This document shows positions 26,701 through 39,263 of a DNA stretch of 64,000 bases, piece by piece. The translations under genes were made by a program, and so were the position numbers. This DNA is from Sapria himalayana. Lineage: Eukaryota > Streptophyta > Magnoliopsida > Malpighiales > Rafflesiaceae. The notes beneath the pieces were generated by a model. It was not told where the DNA came from and did not search any database. It saw only the letters and a list, made by a program, of their open reading frames with translations. The DNA lies in NCBI GenBank assembly GCA_029783825.1, contig JAREIK010005962.1, positions 58,009 to 122,008 on the forward strand, read 5' to 3'. The first letter of the stretch is position 1, and every line of letters begins with the position of its first letter.

Positions 26701-29700
26701 ATAATAGAGTGTGTTATAAATTACATATAAATGAGTATCTTATCAACTCATTATAAATAAGTATCTGGTAGCCACATTTTAAATGTGTATCTTATCGACT
26801 CATTATAAATCATTTTCTTATCAACTCATTATAAATCTGTCTCTAATCAACTCATCATAAAATAATATTTTATTAACTTAATATAAATGAGTGTCTTTTC
26901 AACTTGTTATAAATGAGTATCCTTCGACTTGCTATCAATGAGCTTTTTTCAACTCATTATAAATGAATGTCTTATAAACTCATTAAAAAAGAGTGTCTTA
27001 TCAACTAATTAAAAAAGAGTGTCATATCAACTCGTTATAAAAAAATGAGATATCAAATCTCATTATAAATGAAATTGGCATCAACTCATTAGGAGAGAAT
27101 GTCTTATCAACTCTTTACAAATTATTATCTTTTGAATATTATCTCTTTACAAATGAGTATCTTATGAACTCATTACAAATGAATGACTTCTCAACTTGAT
27201 AAATGAATATCTTATCAACTTATTATAATGATTATCTTATCAACTCATTATAAAAAATCATCTTATCAACTCATTATAAAAAATCATCTTATCAATTCAT
27301 CATAAATGAGTATATTATTAAATCATTATACATGTGTATCTTATTATCACATTATAAATGAGTGTTTAATCAATTTATTATATACTACAATCTTATCAAC
27401 TAGTTATAAACCATTATTGTATCAACTCAATGTGATTGAGTGTACTAAAGAACTAATTATAATTAGATGTATTAAAAACATCATTATAAATAAGTGTCAT
27501 ATTGGCTCTTTATAAATGAATATCTTATGAAATTGTTATAAATGAAATACTTATCAATTTGTGAACTCATTATGAATGTGTATCTTATCAACTTTTTATA
27601 AATGAGTGTCATATTTAGCTAGTTTTAATTCAGTGTTTTATCAACACAATATAATATGGTTGTCTTATCAACTCATTATAAATGAGTGTCATATCAGCTC
27701 ATTATAAATGGGAGTCGTATAAACTTAGTATAAACTAGTGTCATATCAACATGTTATAAAAGAGAGTCTTATTTACTCATCATACATGAGTATCATATCA
27801 ACTCATTATTAATGAGTTTCTTATCAACTCATTATAATATAGTGTCTTATCAATATATTATAAATGATTATCTTATCAATTCATCATAAACAAATATCTT
27901 ATTTAACCTTTTATAAATGAGTATCTTATCAACTCTTTACAAATGAGCGTCTTTTAACTCAATATAAATGAGTGTCTTTTCAACTCGATATAAATGAGTG
28001 TCTTTTCAACTCGATATAAATGAGTGTCTCATCAAATCTTTATAAATAAGTATCTTATCACCTTGTTATTAACAAATATCTTATTAACTTAATATAATTG
28101 AGTGTCTTATCAACTCATTATAAATGAGTATCTTAACAACTATTTTATCAACACAATATAAATGTGTCTTATCAACTATTTATAAACTCATTATAAATGA
28201 GTGTCTTAGCAACTCTTTATAAATGAGTATCTTATCAACTCTTTATAAATGAGTATTTATTAACTCATTATAAATAAGTGTCTTATCAAAGTGTTATAAA
28301 AGAATAGCTTATCAAGTAATTCTAAACAAGTGTCTTATTAAGTCATTATAAATATGTATCTTATCAACTAATTAGAAATGATTGTGTCTTATAAATACAT
28401 TATGAACTAGTGCCGTATCAACTAATTATAAATGAGTATCTTATCAAATCATTATAAAATAAGTATCTTTTCATCTCATTATAAATGAGTATCTTATCAA
28501 ATACTTATAAATGAGTGTGTTATCAACTTGTTATTAATGTGTGTCTATTCAAGTTATTATAAATGAGTGCGTTATCAACTCATTATAAAACAAATGCATA
28601 TTAAGTAATTATCAGTGAGTGTCTTATAAACTAATTATATATGAGTGTCTTATCAACTTGTTATAAAAGAATATCTTATCAACTTGTTATAAGAGAATGT
28701 CTTATCAACTTATTATAAATGAATGTTTTATCAAGTTGTTATAAATGAGTATCTTATCAACCCTTTATAAATGAGTTTCTTATGAATTTGTTATGAGAGA
28801 GTTTCTTATCATCACATTATAAATGACTATCTTATCAAATCAATATAAATGAGTATCTTATGCACTACTTATAAATGAGTGTCTTGTTAACTCATTATAA
28901 ATGAGTGTCTTGTTAACTCATTATAAATGAGTGTCTTGTTAACTCATTATAAATGAGTGTCTTATCAACTTGATAAATGATTTTCTTATGAGCACATTAT
29001 AAATGAGTGCCTTTTCAAGTTATTATAATAAGTAACTTATCAACTCATTATAAATGTGTATCTTATTTACCTCATTATAAATGTGTTTCTTGTCAATGTA
29101 TTATTGTTGAGTATTTGATCAACTCATTATAAATTACTATCTCATCAAATAGTTATAAATAAGTGTCTTATCAATATTTTTTATAAATGTGTGACTTATT
29201 TACTCTTTATAAACTACTATCAATTAGTTATAATCGAGCATCTTATAAACTCATTATAAATTGAGTGTCTTATCAATTATTGTAAATGAGTATCATATCA
29301 ACTATTTAATATATGAGTATCTTATCAAATATTTATAAATGAGTCTCTTATCAATTCATTATAAATTAGTATATTATCAGGTTATTATAAAAGAGTTTTA
29401 CTAGCTCTTTATAAATGACTATCATGTCAACTCATTATAAATGAGTATCTTATCAACTCATTAAGAGAGAATATATGATTAACTCTTCATAAAAAAATTT
29501 CTTATCAACTCATTAAATATGAGGATCTTATCAAAGCATTAAAAAAGAGATTCTTATCAACTAATTATAATTGAGTGTCATATCAACTTGTTATAAATGA
29601 AAGCCTTATCAACTCATTATGAGAGTGTATCTTATTATCTAATTATAAATATTTGTCTAATCAAGTCATTATAAATGAGTGTCTTTTAAAACATTTATAA

Positions 29701-30452
29701 ATGAGTATCTTAACAACTCATAAAAATAAGAAAACTCTGATTTCCAATGAGAGTATTCTCAACATGATAGAGCTGACAATACCCTAATGTTGTGTCTTAT
29801 TCTAATGAGAGTTTCTTGTCAACTCATAATTGAGTGTCTTATACTCTCATTAGAAATGAGAGTATTCTCAACTGAATAAATGAATATCCATACAACTCAT
29901 TATAAATGTCTTATAAATCATTATAAATGAGTATCTTATAATTTTTATAATCAAGTATATTTTATTTGTTATAAATAAGTGTCTTATAACTCTTTATTAA
30001 TGAGTGTCTTATTACTCATTTTAAATGAGTATTATATCAACTCATTATAATTAAAATTATTATAAACTCATCAGAAAGAAGTATCTTATCAACACCATAT
30101 AATTGAGTGTTTTATCAAGTCAAAATAAATAAAAGTTTTATCACGTCAAAATATATGAGTGCCTCATCAATGTATTATAAATACTATGTTTCTTTTGAAG
30201 TCAATATAAAATGGAAGTTATATGAACACTTTATAAATAGGAGTCTTATCAACTCCATACAAACGAGTGTCATAGTATCCTATTTAATCAAGTGTCTTAT
30301 CAAATAGTTATAAGTAGTGTGTTATCAACTCCTCAAATGATTTTTTTATCAGCTTGTTATAAATAAGTGTATTATCAACTCGTTATAAAAATATATATTA
30401 TCAACTTGTTATAAATAAGTGTCTTATCAACTTATTATAAAAGAAGCCTTAA
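20779..30452 (+). repeat. 26-bp satellite array, segment 2
   Basis: This continues segment 1 after the hAT element, in the same orientation and with the same monomer. Local homogenised patches show recent unit duplication: 23365-23435 (units with ATAAATAAAAATCTTATC), 25760-25850 (CATTCTAAATGTGCATC), 28880-28970 (GTCTTGTTAACTC). A divergent patch at 29720-29880 contains a longer palindrome. There are no genes; the open frames at 27306-27515 and 30107-30307 are repeat translations. Confidence 0.97.
29841..29865. repeat. 25-bp hairpin in a divergent satellite patch
   Basis: ATACTCTCATT and AATGAGAGTAT form a perfect 11-bp stem around AGA. This is an extended version of the shorter dyad present in each satellite monomer. 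The related sequence AATGAGAGTATTCTCAAC also occurs about 110 bp upstream. Confidence 0.9.
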
Positions 30453-30600
30453 CCTAAGAAGCACGGACATGGATTCGGACACGAGGATATGATACGACAG
30501 GATACGGGGACACGGTAAATTTAAAAAAACTAGGATATGGATACGACTAGGATACGACATGATAAAAAAAATAAAAAAAATTTTATTTATAAATATTAGG

Positions 30601-30641
30601 TATCTTATAAAATAAAATAATTTATTTTATTTTATAAGATA
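30601..30641. repeat. 41-bp AT palindrome in the MITE core
   Basis: Two perfectly complementary 20-bp arms (left arm starts TATCTTATAAAA, right arm ends TTTTATAAGATA) are separated by one T. Weaker complementarity extends outward into AAATAT/ATATTT. Confidence 0.95.
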
Positions 30642-30676
30642 ATATTTATAATTATATTTTATCAAATCACGCAACC

Positions 30677-30696
30677 CACCCCCCCCCCCCCCCCCA
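30677..30696. repeat. Poly-C tract
   Basis: About 18-20 C residues in a row, interrupted at most once, lie inside the MITE-like element. The run length may be unreliable in sequencing. Confidence 0.9.
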
Positions 30697-30943
30697 CCGC
30701 CGCCCAATGCTGCCCCACTGAATCGGCTATTCGGCATCGTTGGCGACTTTGGCCACTCGGTGTTGTCGGCATAGATACGGCATCTGACGCATCCTTCGAA
30801 TATGCCACATACCATTTTGAACACGAATTGGTCAACGATACGTCACATGGCATATCAGACACATACCTGTGCCGTGTCCGTACCATGTCCACGTATCTGA
30901 CACATGGACACGGCTATAGGTAACCGTATCCATGCTTCCTTGG

Positions 30944-33900
30944 TCTTATCAATTCATTATAAAGTGAGTGTCTTATTAACACAATATAAATAAGTGCCTT
31001 AGCAACTCATTACAAACATGTATCTTATCAATTCATTATAAATAAATGTCTTATAAACGTATTATAAATGTGTGACTTATCAATAAATTATAAAAGGCAG
31101 TCTTATCCACAAGTTATAAAAGAATGTATCATCAATTCATTATAAATGAGTGTCTTATGAACTCAATATAAGTGTCTTATTACTTTATTATAAATAACTA
31201 TATAAACAAAGTCATTATAAATGAGTATCTTATCAAGTTTTTATAAGTGAGTATCTTATCAACTCACTATAATTAAGTTTCTTATCTACTTGATAAATTA
31301 GGGTCTTATAAATGAATTATAAATGTGTGTCTAATAAAACATTATAAATGAATGTTTTATCATCTTATTATAAAAAAATATCCTATCAAATTGTTACAAA
31401 TGAAAATCATATCCTCTCATTATAAATGTGCATCATATTGACTCATTATAAATAAGTATTTTATCAACACATTATAAACTATTGTTTTGTGAAATAGTTA
31501 TAAATGAATTGTTTATCATCTTATTATAAATGAAATTCTTATCAACTAGTTCTAAACAAGTGCATTATTAACTCAATGTAAATGTGTGACTTATCAACTA
31601 ATTATAAATGAGTGTCTTATCAATTCATTATAAACTATGCCTTATCAACTAATCATAAATGAGTGTCTTATCAAGTCATTATAAAATGAGTGTGTTATTA
31701 TGAACTAATTACAAATGTGTGTCATATCAAATTATTTTAAATGAGTGTCTTGTCAAATCATTATAAAAGAGAGGCTTATAAACTCATTATAAATGAGTAT
31801 TTTATCAACTCATTATAAATAAGTGTTTTATCAATTCATAATAAATGAGTATCTTATAAACTCATTATAAGAGAGTATCTTATCAATTTATCATAAATGA
31901 ATTTTTTATCAAGTCATTATCAATGAGTATCTAATGAACTCTTTATGAATGAGTGTCTAATATCTCATTACAAATGAGTGATTTATTAACTTGATAAACA
32001 AGTGACTTATCAACTATTATTAATGAGTGTCTTATGAACTCATTATAAATGAATATTTTATCAACTAATTACAGTTGATTGTCTTATCTAGTCATTATGA
32101 ACATATGTCTTATCAACTCGATTAATAAGATTCTTATCAACACATTATAAATGAGTGTCGTGTAACCCATTATAAATGAGTTTCTTATCAACTCATTATA
32201 AATGAGTATATTACCAACTTATTATATATAAATATCTTATTTAATAATTATAAATTTGCCTTATCAACCCATTATAAATGAGTTTGTAATTAAATCATTA
32301 AAAAATATTATATTATCAACTTGTTATAAATGAGTATCTTATCATCTCATTAAAAATGTGTGTTTTAGGAACTCATTATAAATGTCTTATCATTTCATTA
32401 TAAACATGTGTCTTATTAACTAATTATAATTGAGTATGTCATAACTTCATTATAAATGAGTGTCTTATCAAATTCTTTGAAATGAGTATCATATCAACTC
32501 ATTATAAATAAGTGTCTTATCAACCCTTAATAAATGAGAATATATTCAACTTGTTAAAAATGACCATCTTATCAACTCATTATAAATGAAATTTTTATCT
32601 ATATTTTCTAAATAAGTGTCTTATTAACTATTTATAAATGAGTCAACTCATTATGAGAGAGTGTCTTATAAACATAATATAAATGATAGTCTTATCAAGA
32701 CATCATAAATGAGTAGCTTATCATCCTTCTATAATGAATGTCTTATCCAGTAGTTAGAAATAAGTATCTTATCAACTTATAATAAAATGAGTGTCTTATC
32801 AACACATTATAAATTAGTTTTTTATCAACTCATTAAAAATAAGTATCTCATGAACACATTATAAACTTTTATCTTTTCAACCATCTGTAAATTATTATAC
32901 TCTCAATTATTATAAAATAGTGTGTTCATTATGATTGAGTATTTTATCAACTCCATATAAGCAAGTGCCTTAACAACTCCATGTAATCATGTGTCTTATC
33001 AACTCATTATAAATGAGTTTCTTATGAAATAATTATACATGAGTGCCTTATCATCTCATTTGTAAGAGAGTCTTATTAACTCATTGTAAATGAGTATCAT
33101 ATCTACTTGTTTTAAACATGTGTCATGTCAACTCCTGTGTCTTATCAAATCATTATAAATGATTGTCTTATCAAGTTTATATAAATAAGTTTATTATCTA
33201 CTTTTTATAAATAAAAATTTTGTTAACACATTACAAATGAGCGTCTTATCAATTTAATAAATGAGTGTCTTATCAGCTAATTATAATTGAATGTGATGTA
33301 ACTAATTATAAATAAGTGTCTTATCAATTCATTATAAATAGGTATCTTATCAACTCGTTATAAATGAGTATCATATAAACTCAATATAAGAGTATTTCAT
33401 ATTGCACCATTATAAAAGAGTATTTTATCAACTCATTATAAACTTCTTTCTTATCAACTACTTATAAATGAGTATCTTAGCAACTCATAATAAATTAGTG
33501 TCTTATCGACTCATTATACATGAGTATCTTATCAACTCATTATAAATAATTATCTTATCAACACATTATAAATAAGCATCTTATCAACTCATTATGAACG
33601 TGTGAATTATGAACTTTTAAATTAGTCTTATCATCAAGTTAAAAAGACTATGTAGTCAACTCTTTTTATATGAATGTCTTATCAACTCCTTATAAAGAAA
33701 AGTCATTTCAACTCATTATAAATTATTGTCTTATCCACTCAATAAAAATGAGTGTCGTGTTAACTCATAATGAGAGAATATCTTATCAACTTTTTATAAA
33801 TGATAAGTCTTTTCAAGTCATTATAAATGAGTATCCCATCAACTCTTTATAAATGAGTGTCTAATGAACTCCTTATAAATGAGTGTCTAATGAACTCCTT

Positions 33901-36576
33901 ATAAATGAGTATCATATAACTCATTATAAATGAGTGGCTTATTAGTCATTATAAATGATTTTCTTATAACTCATTATTAATTAGTATCTTGTTACCCATT
34001 ATAAATAAGTGTATTATAAAGTCATTATAAATGAGTAACTTATATACTCATTATAAGTGACTTATCAACTCATTATAAATGAGTAACTTATATACTCGTT
34101 ATAAGTGACTTATCAACTCTTATAAATAAGTGTCATATCAAATCATTATAAATGGGTGTTTTATTAACTCATTATAAATGTGCATCTTATCATCTCATTA
34201 TAAATTAGTATTTTATCAATACATTATAAATGACTTTTTTATCAACTCATTATAAATGAGTATCTTATGAACTCATTATAAATGAGTGTCTTATCAATTC
34301 AATATAAATGAGTATCTTATCAACACAATATAAATGAGTACCTTATCAACTTACTATAAATGAGTGTCTTAACATTTCATTATATGATACTATTTTTTAA
34401 TTAGTTATAAATAATTGTCTTATCAACTCATTATAAATGTGCATCTTATCAACTCTTTATAAATGTGCATCTTATCAACTCTTTATAAATGTGCATCTTA
34501 TCAACTCTTTATAAATGAGTGCTTTATCAACTTACTATATATAAATGCCTTAACATCTCTTTATAAAATACTATCTTATAATAAGTGTCTTACCAACTCA
34601 TTATAAATGAGTGTCTTATCAACTCATTATAAATGAGTATCTTATCAAGTCCTTATAAATGAGTGTGTTATTCACTCATTATAAATAAGTATCATGTCAA
34701 TTCATTATAAAAGATAGTTTGATCGAATTGTTATAAATTAGTGTCATATCAAATCATTATGAAAGAGTGTCTTATAAACTCTTTATGATGGATTGTTTTC
34801 TCAAGACATTATAAATGAGTATTTTATTAACTTATTATAAAGGAGTTTTTTATCAACTTTTTATAAATTAGTATCTTATGATTTTTTTTAAAATGAGAGC
34901 CTTATCAACCCAGTATAAATGAGTATCTTATGAACTTGATATAAATGATGTATTATAAATTAGTGTCATATGAACTCATTATAAGCCACTATGTTATATA
35001 TTAGTTATAGCTGAGTGTCTTATCAAATCATTATAAAATAATATCTTATTAACTCATTATAAATAAGTGTCTAATTAACTTTTTATAAAAGAGTATCTTA
35101 TCAACTAATTATAAATGAGTGTTTTATGAACACATTATAAACTATCTTATTAACTAGTTATAAATAAGTATCTTATCAACTCATTATATATAAGTATCTT
35201 AAGTACTCATTATAAAACACTATCTTATAAATGAGTGTCTTACGAACTCATTATAAACAAAAATTTTATCAACTAGTTTTAAATGAGTGCCTTATCAACT
35301 CTTTATAAAATAATGTCTTATCAACTCATCATAAACAAGCGTCTTGGCAACTCATTATTAATGAGTAACTTAACAACTCATTTTAAATGAGACTTTATAC
35401 ACTAAATTAGTGCCTTTCAACTCATTATTAATGAGTTTCTTGTCAACACTTATGAGAGTATCTTATAAACTCATGATAAAAGAGAGTCGTATCAACTCAT
35501 TGTAAATGAGTGTCTAATCAACTCAATATAAATGAGTTTCTTATGAAAAAGTAATGAGAGAGTTTCGTATCAATTCATTGTAAATGAGTGTCTAATCAAC
35601 TCAATATAAATGAGTTTCTTATGAAAATGTAATAAGAGAGTTTCTTATCAACTCATTATAAATGAGTATCTTGCCAACTCATCATGAGTACGTCTTATAA
35701 ACTCATTATAAAAGAGGCTTATCAATTCATTGTAAATAAGTGTCTGATCAACTCATTGTAAGTGAGTTTCTTATGAAATCATTATGAAAGAATTTCTTAT
35801 TAAATCATTATAAATGATTATCTTATTAAATTAATATAAATTAGTATCTTATCAACTCCTTAAAAATAAGTAACTTATTAGCTCGTTATAAATTAGTATC
35901 TCATCAACAATTATAAACTATATAATTACAAATGAGTTTCTTATCAAGTCATTAATAAATGAATATCTTATCAACTCATTATAAATAAGTGTCTTATTAA
36001 ATACATATAAATGAGTGTCTTATCATCTTATTATAAAATGAGTATCTTATAAATGATTGTCTTATAACTCATTATAAATGTGTCTCCTATAACTCGTTAT
36101 AAAAAAATTTTTTACAACTCATTATAAATGACTCTCATATAACTCATTATAAATGAGTGCCTTATAACTCTTATATATGTCTTTCTTTATTACTCATTTT
36201 AAATGACTATCTTATACATCATTATAAATGAGTGTCATATAAATCATTATAAATGAGTGTATTATAACTCATTTTAAAATAGTGTCTTAAACATTATTAT
36301 AAATGAGTTTCATGTAACTTATTATAAATGAGTATTATAACTCATTATAAATGAGGATATTATAACTGATTATAAATTTGTGTCATATAACTCTTTATAA
36401 ATGTGTCTTATAACTCTTTATAAATGAGTGTCATAATTCTCATTTTAAAATGGTATCTTATAACTCCTTGTAAATTAGTATCTTATAACTTATTATAAAT
36501 GTGTGTCTTATAATTCATCAAATATGATTTTTTTATGACTCATTGTAAATGATTATCTTATAACTCATTATAAATG
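30944..36576 (+). repeat. 26-bp satellite array, segment 3, ending in 25-bp subfamily
   Basis: Same monomer and orientation as segments 1 and 2. Fresh local duplications include 34430-34515 (three units with TGTGCATCTTATCAACTC), 34040-34115 and 35510-35645 (a unit of about 97 bp seen twice). From about 36050 to 36576 the monomer switches to the shorter form with TCTTATAACTC in place of TCTTATCAACTC, giving a 25-bp period. No genes. Confidence 0.97.
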
Positions 36577-39263
36577 ACAGTTACTATTGAGACTTTGTTT
36601 TTCCACCTAAATCAATCATGTATGTGATGTCCCAAAAGCTCATCAAAAAAAGTATCTCATTAAATTATATCTACAAGTACCTAGGTCTTATACATAGTAT
36701 AATAGATTTTTTTCCAAATATTAATCTCATATAGATTATATCAGTAGTTTAGTTATTCAACAATGAGATACCACATTTTCAATAAACTAGATATTCAGTT
36801 TGTTAAACAATCTTATATCTATGGTTCATTGATTTAATATATGTGATACTATTAAGTTGTTTAACATATATTATGTTGGACATAAAATAAAGTTTATGGT
36901 GATGTATAATGGCCCATTGCCCAAATATTATACAAAGTATTTGTAGTTATCATCATTGAGCTCTTCCCAATATTGGTCCCCTCGTAGTTGTCCCCTTGAT
37001 AAATGATACATCACAATTGAGACAAAAATTCATTTCAATGTGAGAGACATTCATAATATTATACCTTTTGAGCAAATTAGTCAACAACCATTGACAGTTT
37101 CTTTATATGGACAATCTTATTCTCTAGTATGTATTATAATAAAAACTAATGATTGATATAGTTTTTAAGCCTTTAACTTTAAGATTCTTAAATACTATTG
37201 TCACATATTTAACATATAATACCCTTGAGTTTTTTTGGTGGGGACCATACTAGTAAAAGTAGCTTATAATGGCCGATACCATATTATGAGTCACAATCAT
37301 AATAGACCATGAATTAGTGCCAATCTCATGCATGTCCCAATGATTTCATGTCACCATCATTCTCAATGATGATGCAACTTTGACACTAGAGGTAAACACC
37401 TTGAGAGAATATTCTATATAATATTTATTCTAATAAAGAACTAGTTCCTTTAAAATATGTATACCTTTTACTTCATAATTGACAAACTCATGTCGATTAA
37501 CATACTCAAATTTTATGGTTCAGCATATAGGTTTATCTCTTGTATCACAATCAGAAAGATTGTTACTTCCTTCCTATCATATGCATGAGTACATCTCATA
37601 GTTTAGCTGTTACCGTCCATCATGACATTCTTGTACAAACTCACTAATAGTCAAAATACTAATTCAAGCTCTATTTAATCATCCAAAATATATATATATA
37701 CACATAAAATAAATCAAATTATTCATGCATTCATAATTAAAACAAATTATATCATATAATTTAAATTACACAAACCCTAAATTATACTAGTTTAATACAA
37801 ATTTAAAAATCAATCCCTAGATTAAAGGGATCTGAGAGCCAACCCCTCTAACTCTAGATATTGACATAAACCACCCTTGCTTGTTTGTAGGAACCATAAA
37901 AGTTTGAAATTCACTCATAATATTTATAGTTGCTATGACTTTGATTATTACATGAGAGAGAATGAGAAGAAATTAAAGTTCTTTTGAATATTTACTCAGA
38001 CATTTATACTTGGGAGAGCATGCATTACTATAAGTAATAAGCCATGACTTTTAAAAGAAAGTGATAACTTTAGCTTTCATCTATTCAACTTGAGGTAATA
38101 ATACTAGAAAATAGGTGTGGTTCTCTTCAGCATATCAATCTTTCTGTAATACAAAGCATTACACTATGAAATGATCGTGACTTCATGCCTTTATCCATTT
38201 AAAGTCTAGGGAGGGTCACAGTGCTATGAAGTGGTTGTAAAGTGGGGATAACTTCTCATATTGTTATATAGATATAGCATTGTGTGGAGGTCACAATATT
38301 AGAAATGGTCTTTCATGTGTTGGTTGTGGATATGGCACTAGGAACTAGCCATGACATACATGTAACCCTTCATATCTCTTAAGTGGCCAGCACATTGTGA
38401 GTGGTCACAATACTTACCTTTTCTTCTCTTGCATAACACTCATGGAACTATTAGGATATCATAACATTGGCACTTAGCTTGCATGTATGTGTCATGGCTA
38501 TAGCATCCTTTGAGAATAAGAGTCAAGGCCTTTGAAATAACTATACTTGGTTAATATCATATCTAACATTTAGTATGCTAAAAGTTACATCTTTGAATAA
38601 TTATCATAGATTTTTCATGAGTAGTTGTGGCTCTATAATTTTTTATAACTCAAAAGTCATAGTTTTGTAAAAAATATCATGACTCTAACTTGAGTCTACT
38701 AAGTCATATAAAGATAAAGTCGTAATGTTGAGAACTTGGTCATAACCTTTAGTCCCAATGAAGTACTTAAATGGCGTGATAAAGAATTCATATTATAGCT
38801 ATTTAAATTTGCTAAGCTAAGTATGGTTGAGTTTCCATGATAATATCACAAACATTGAGAATGTCATATAGTAGAAAGATTGTGCTAATAATTTGGTAGG
38901 GTCATAGTATACAAGAATTGAATTCAACCAATTAAGTAGAATTTTGGCCAAGAATATATATTAAAACTATAAGAGACATACTGATAAACCTTATCTGCTA
39001 AACACCTCCAAAAACTCACTAAGATATACTAAAATTTTTAAAAACATCAAAAATTGTGAAATAAATAAAATATTTTCTCTATTTACATATCTATACAACA
39101 TTTTTTTTAGTATTTTCACCCTCCCCTCAATCCCCCCCTTACCAACCTCAAGGTAGATGTATTCCACAAACTTTCATATTGGTCAATCGATCTATGCAAC
39201 ATTATTAATCACCAAAATACACAATAATTATTGGTAATTTGAAATCCAAATAGTTATATATGA
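36577..39263. other. Unique 2.7-kb block interrupting the satellite
   Basis: The satellite stops at ATAAATGA and resumes at ATTATAAATGAATATC. In between there is no satellite unit and no open frame or domain I recognise. The right end holds the polypurine-tract-like block at 39111-39189. On the minus strand that block is followed by TG, so this stretch could be a long LTR of an LTR retrotransposon lying on the minus strand, but neither a second LTR nor a primer-binding site is visible. It might equally be non-satellite DNA between two arrays. Confidence 0.5.
39111..39189 (-). other. Polypurine-tract-like conserved block, copy 1
   Basis: The plus strand reads TATTTTCACCCTCCCC, then CAATCCCCCCCTTACCAACC, GGTAGATGTAT and CAAACTTTCA. 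On the minus strand this is a purine run (AAGGGGGGATTGAGGGGAG) ending in GTG, like a retrotransposon polypurine tract next to an LTR start. Two further copies lie at 47401 and 47603. Confidence 0.6.

Larger units (their letters stand above)
30453..30943. mobile_element. MITE-like foldback element (about 490 bp) inserted in the satellite
   Basis: The satellite stops at about 30452 and resumes at 30944. Left terminus CCTAAGAAGCACGGACA and the reverse complement of the right terminus (CCAAGGAAGCATGGATA) are imperfect inverted repeats. Subterminal motifs GGATACGACA and GGACACGG recur at both ends. The flanks GCCTTAAC and GTCTTATC might be a mutated 8-bp target duplication (6 of 8 identical), which would suit hAT, but the flank is itself repetitive. 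The interior has a 41-bp near-perfect palindrome and a long C tract. The open frames here (30627-30824, 30662-30892 minus) run through the C tract and are not genes. The superfamily is unassigned. Confidence 0.75.
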
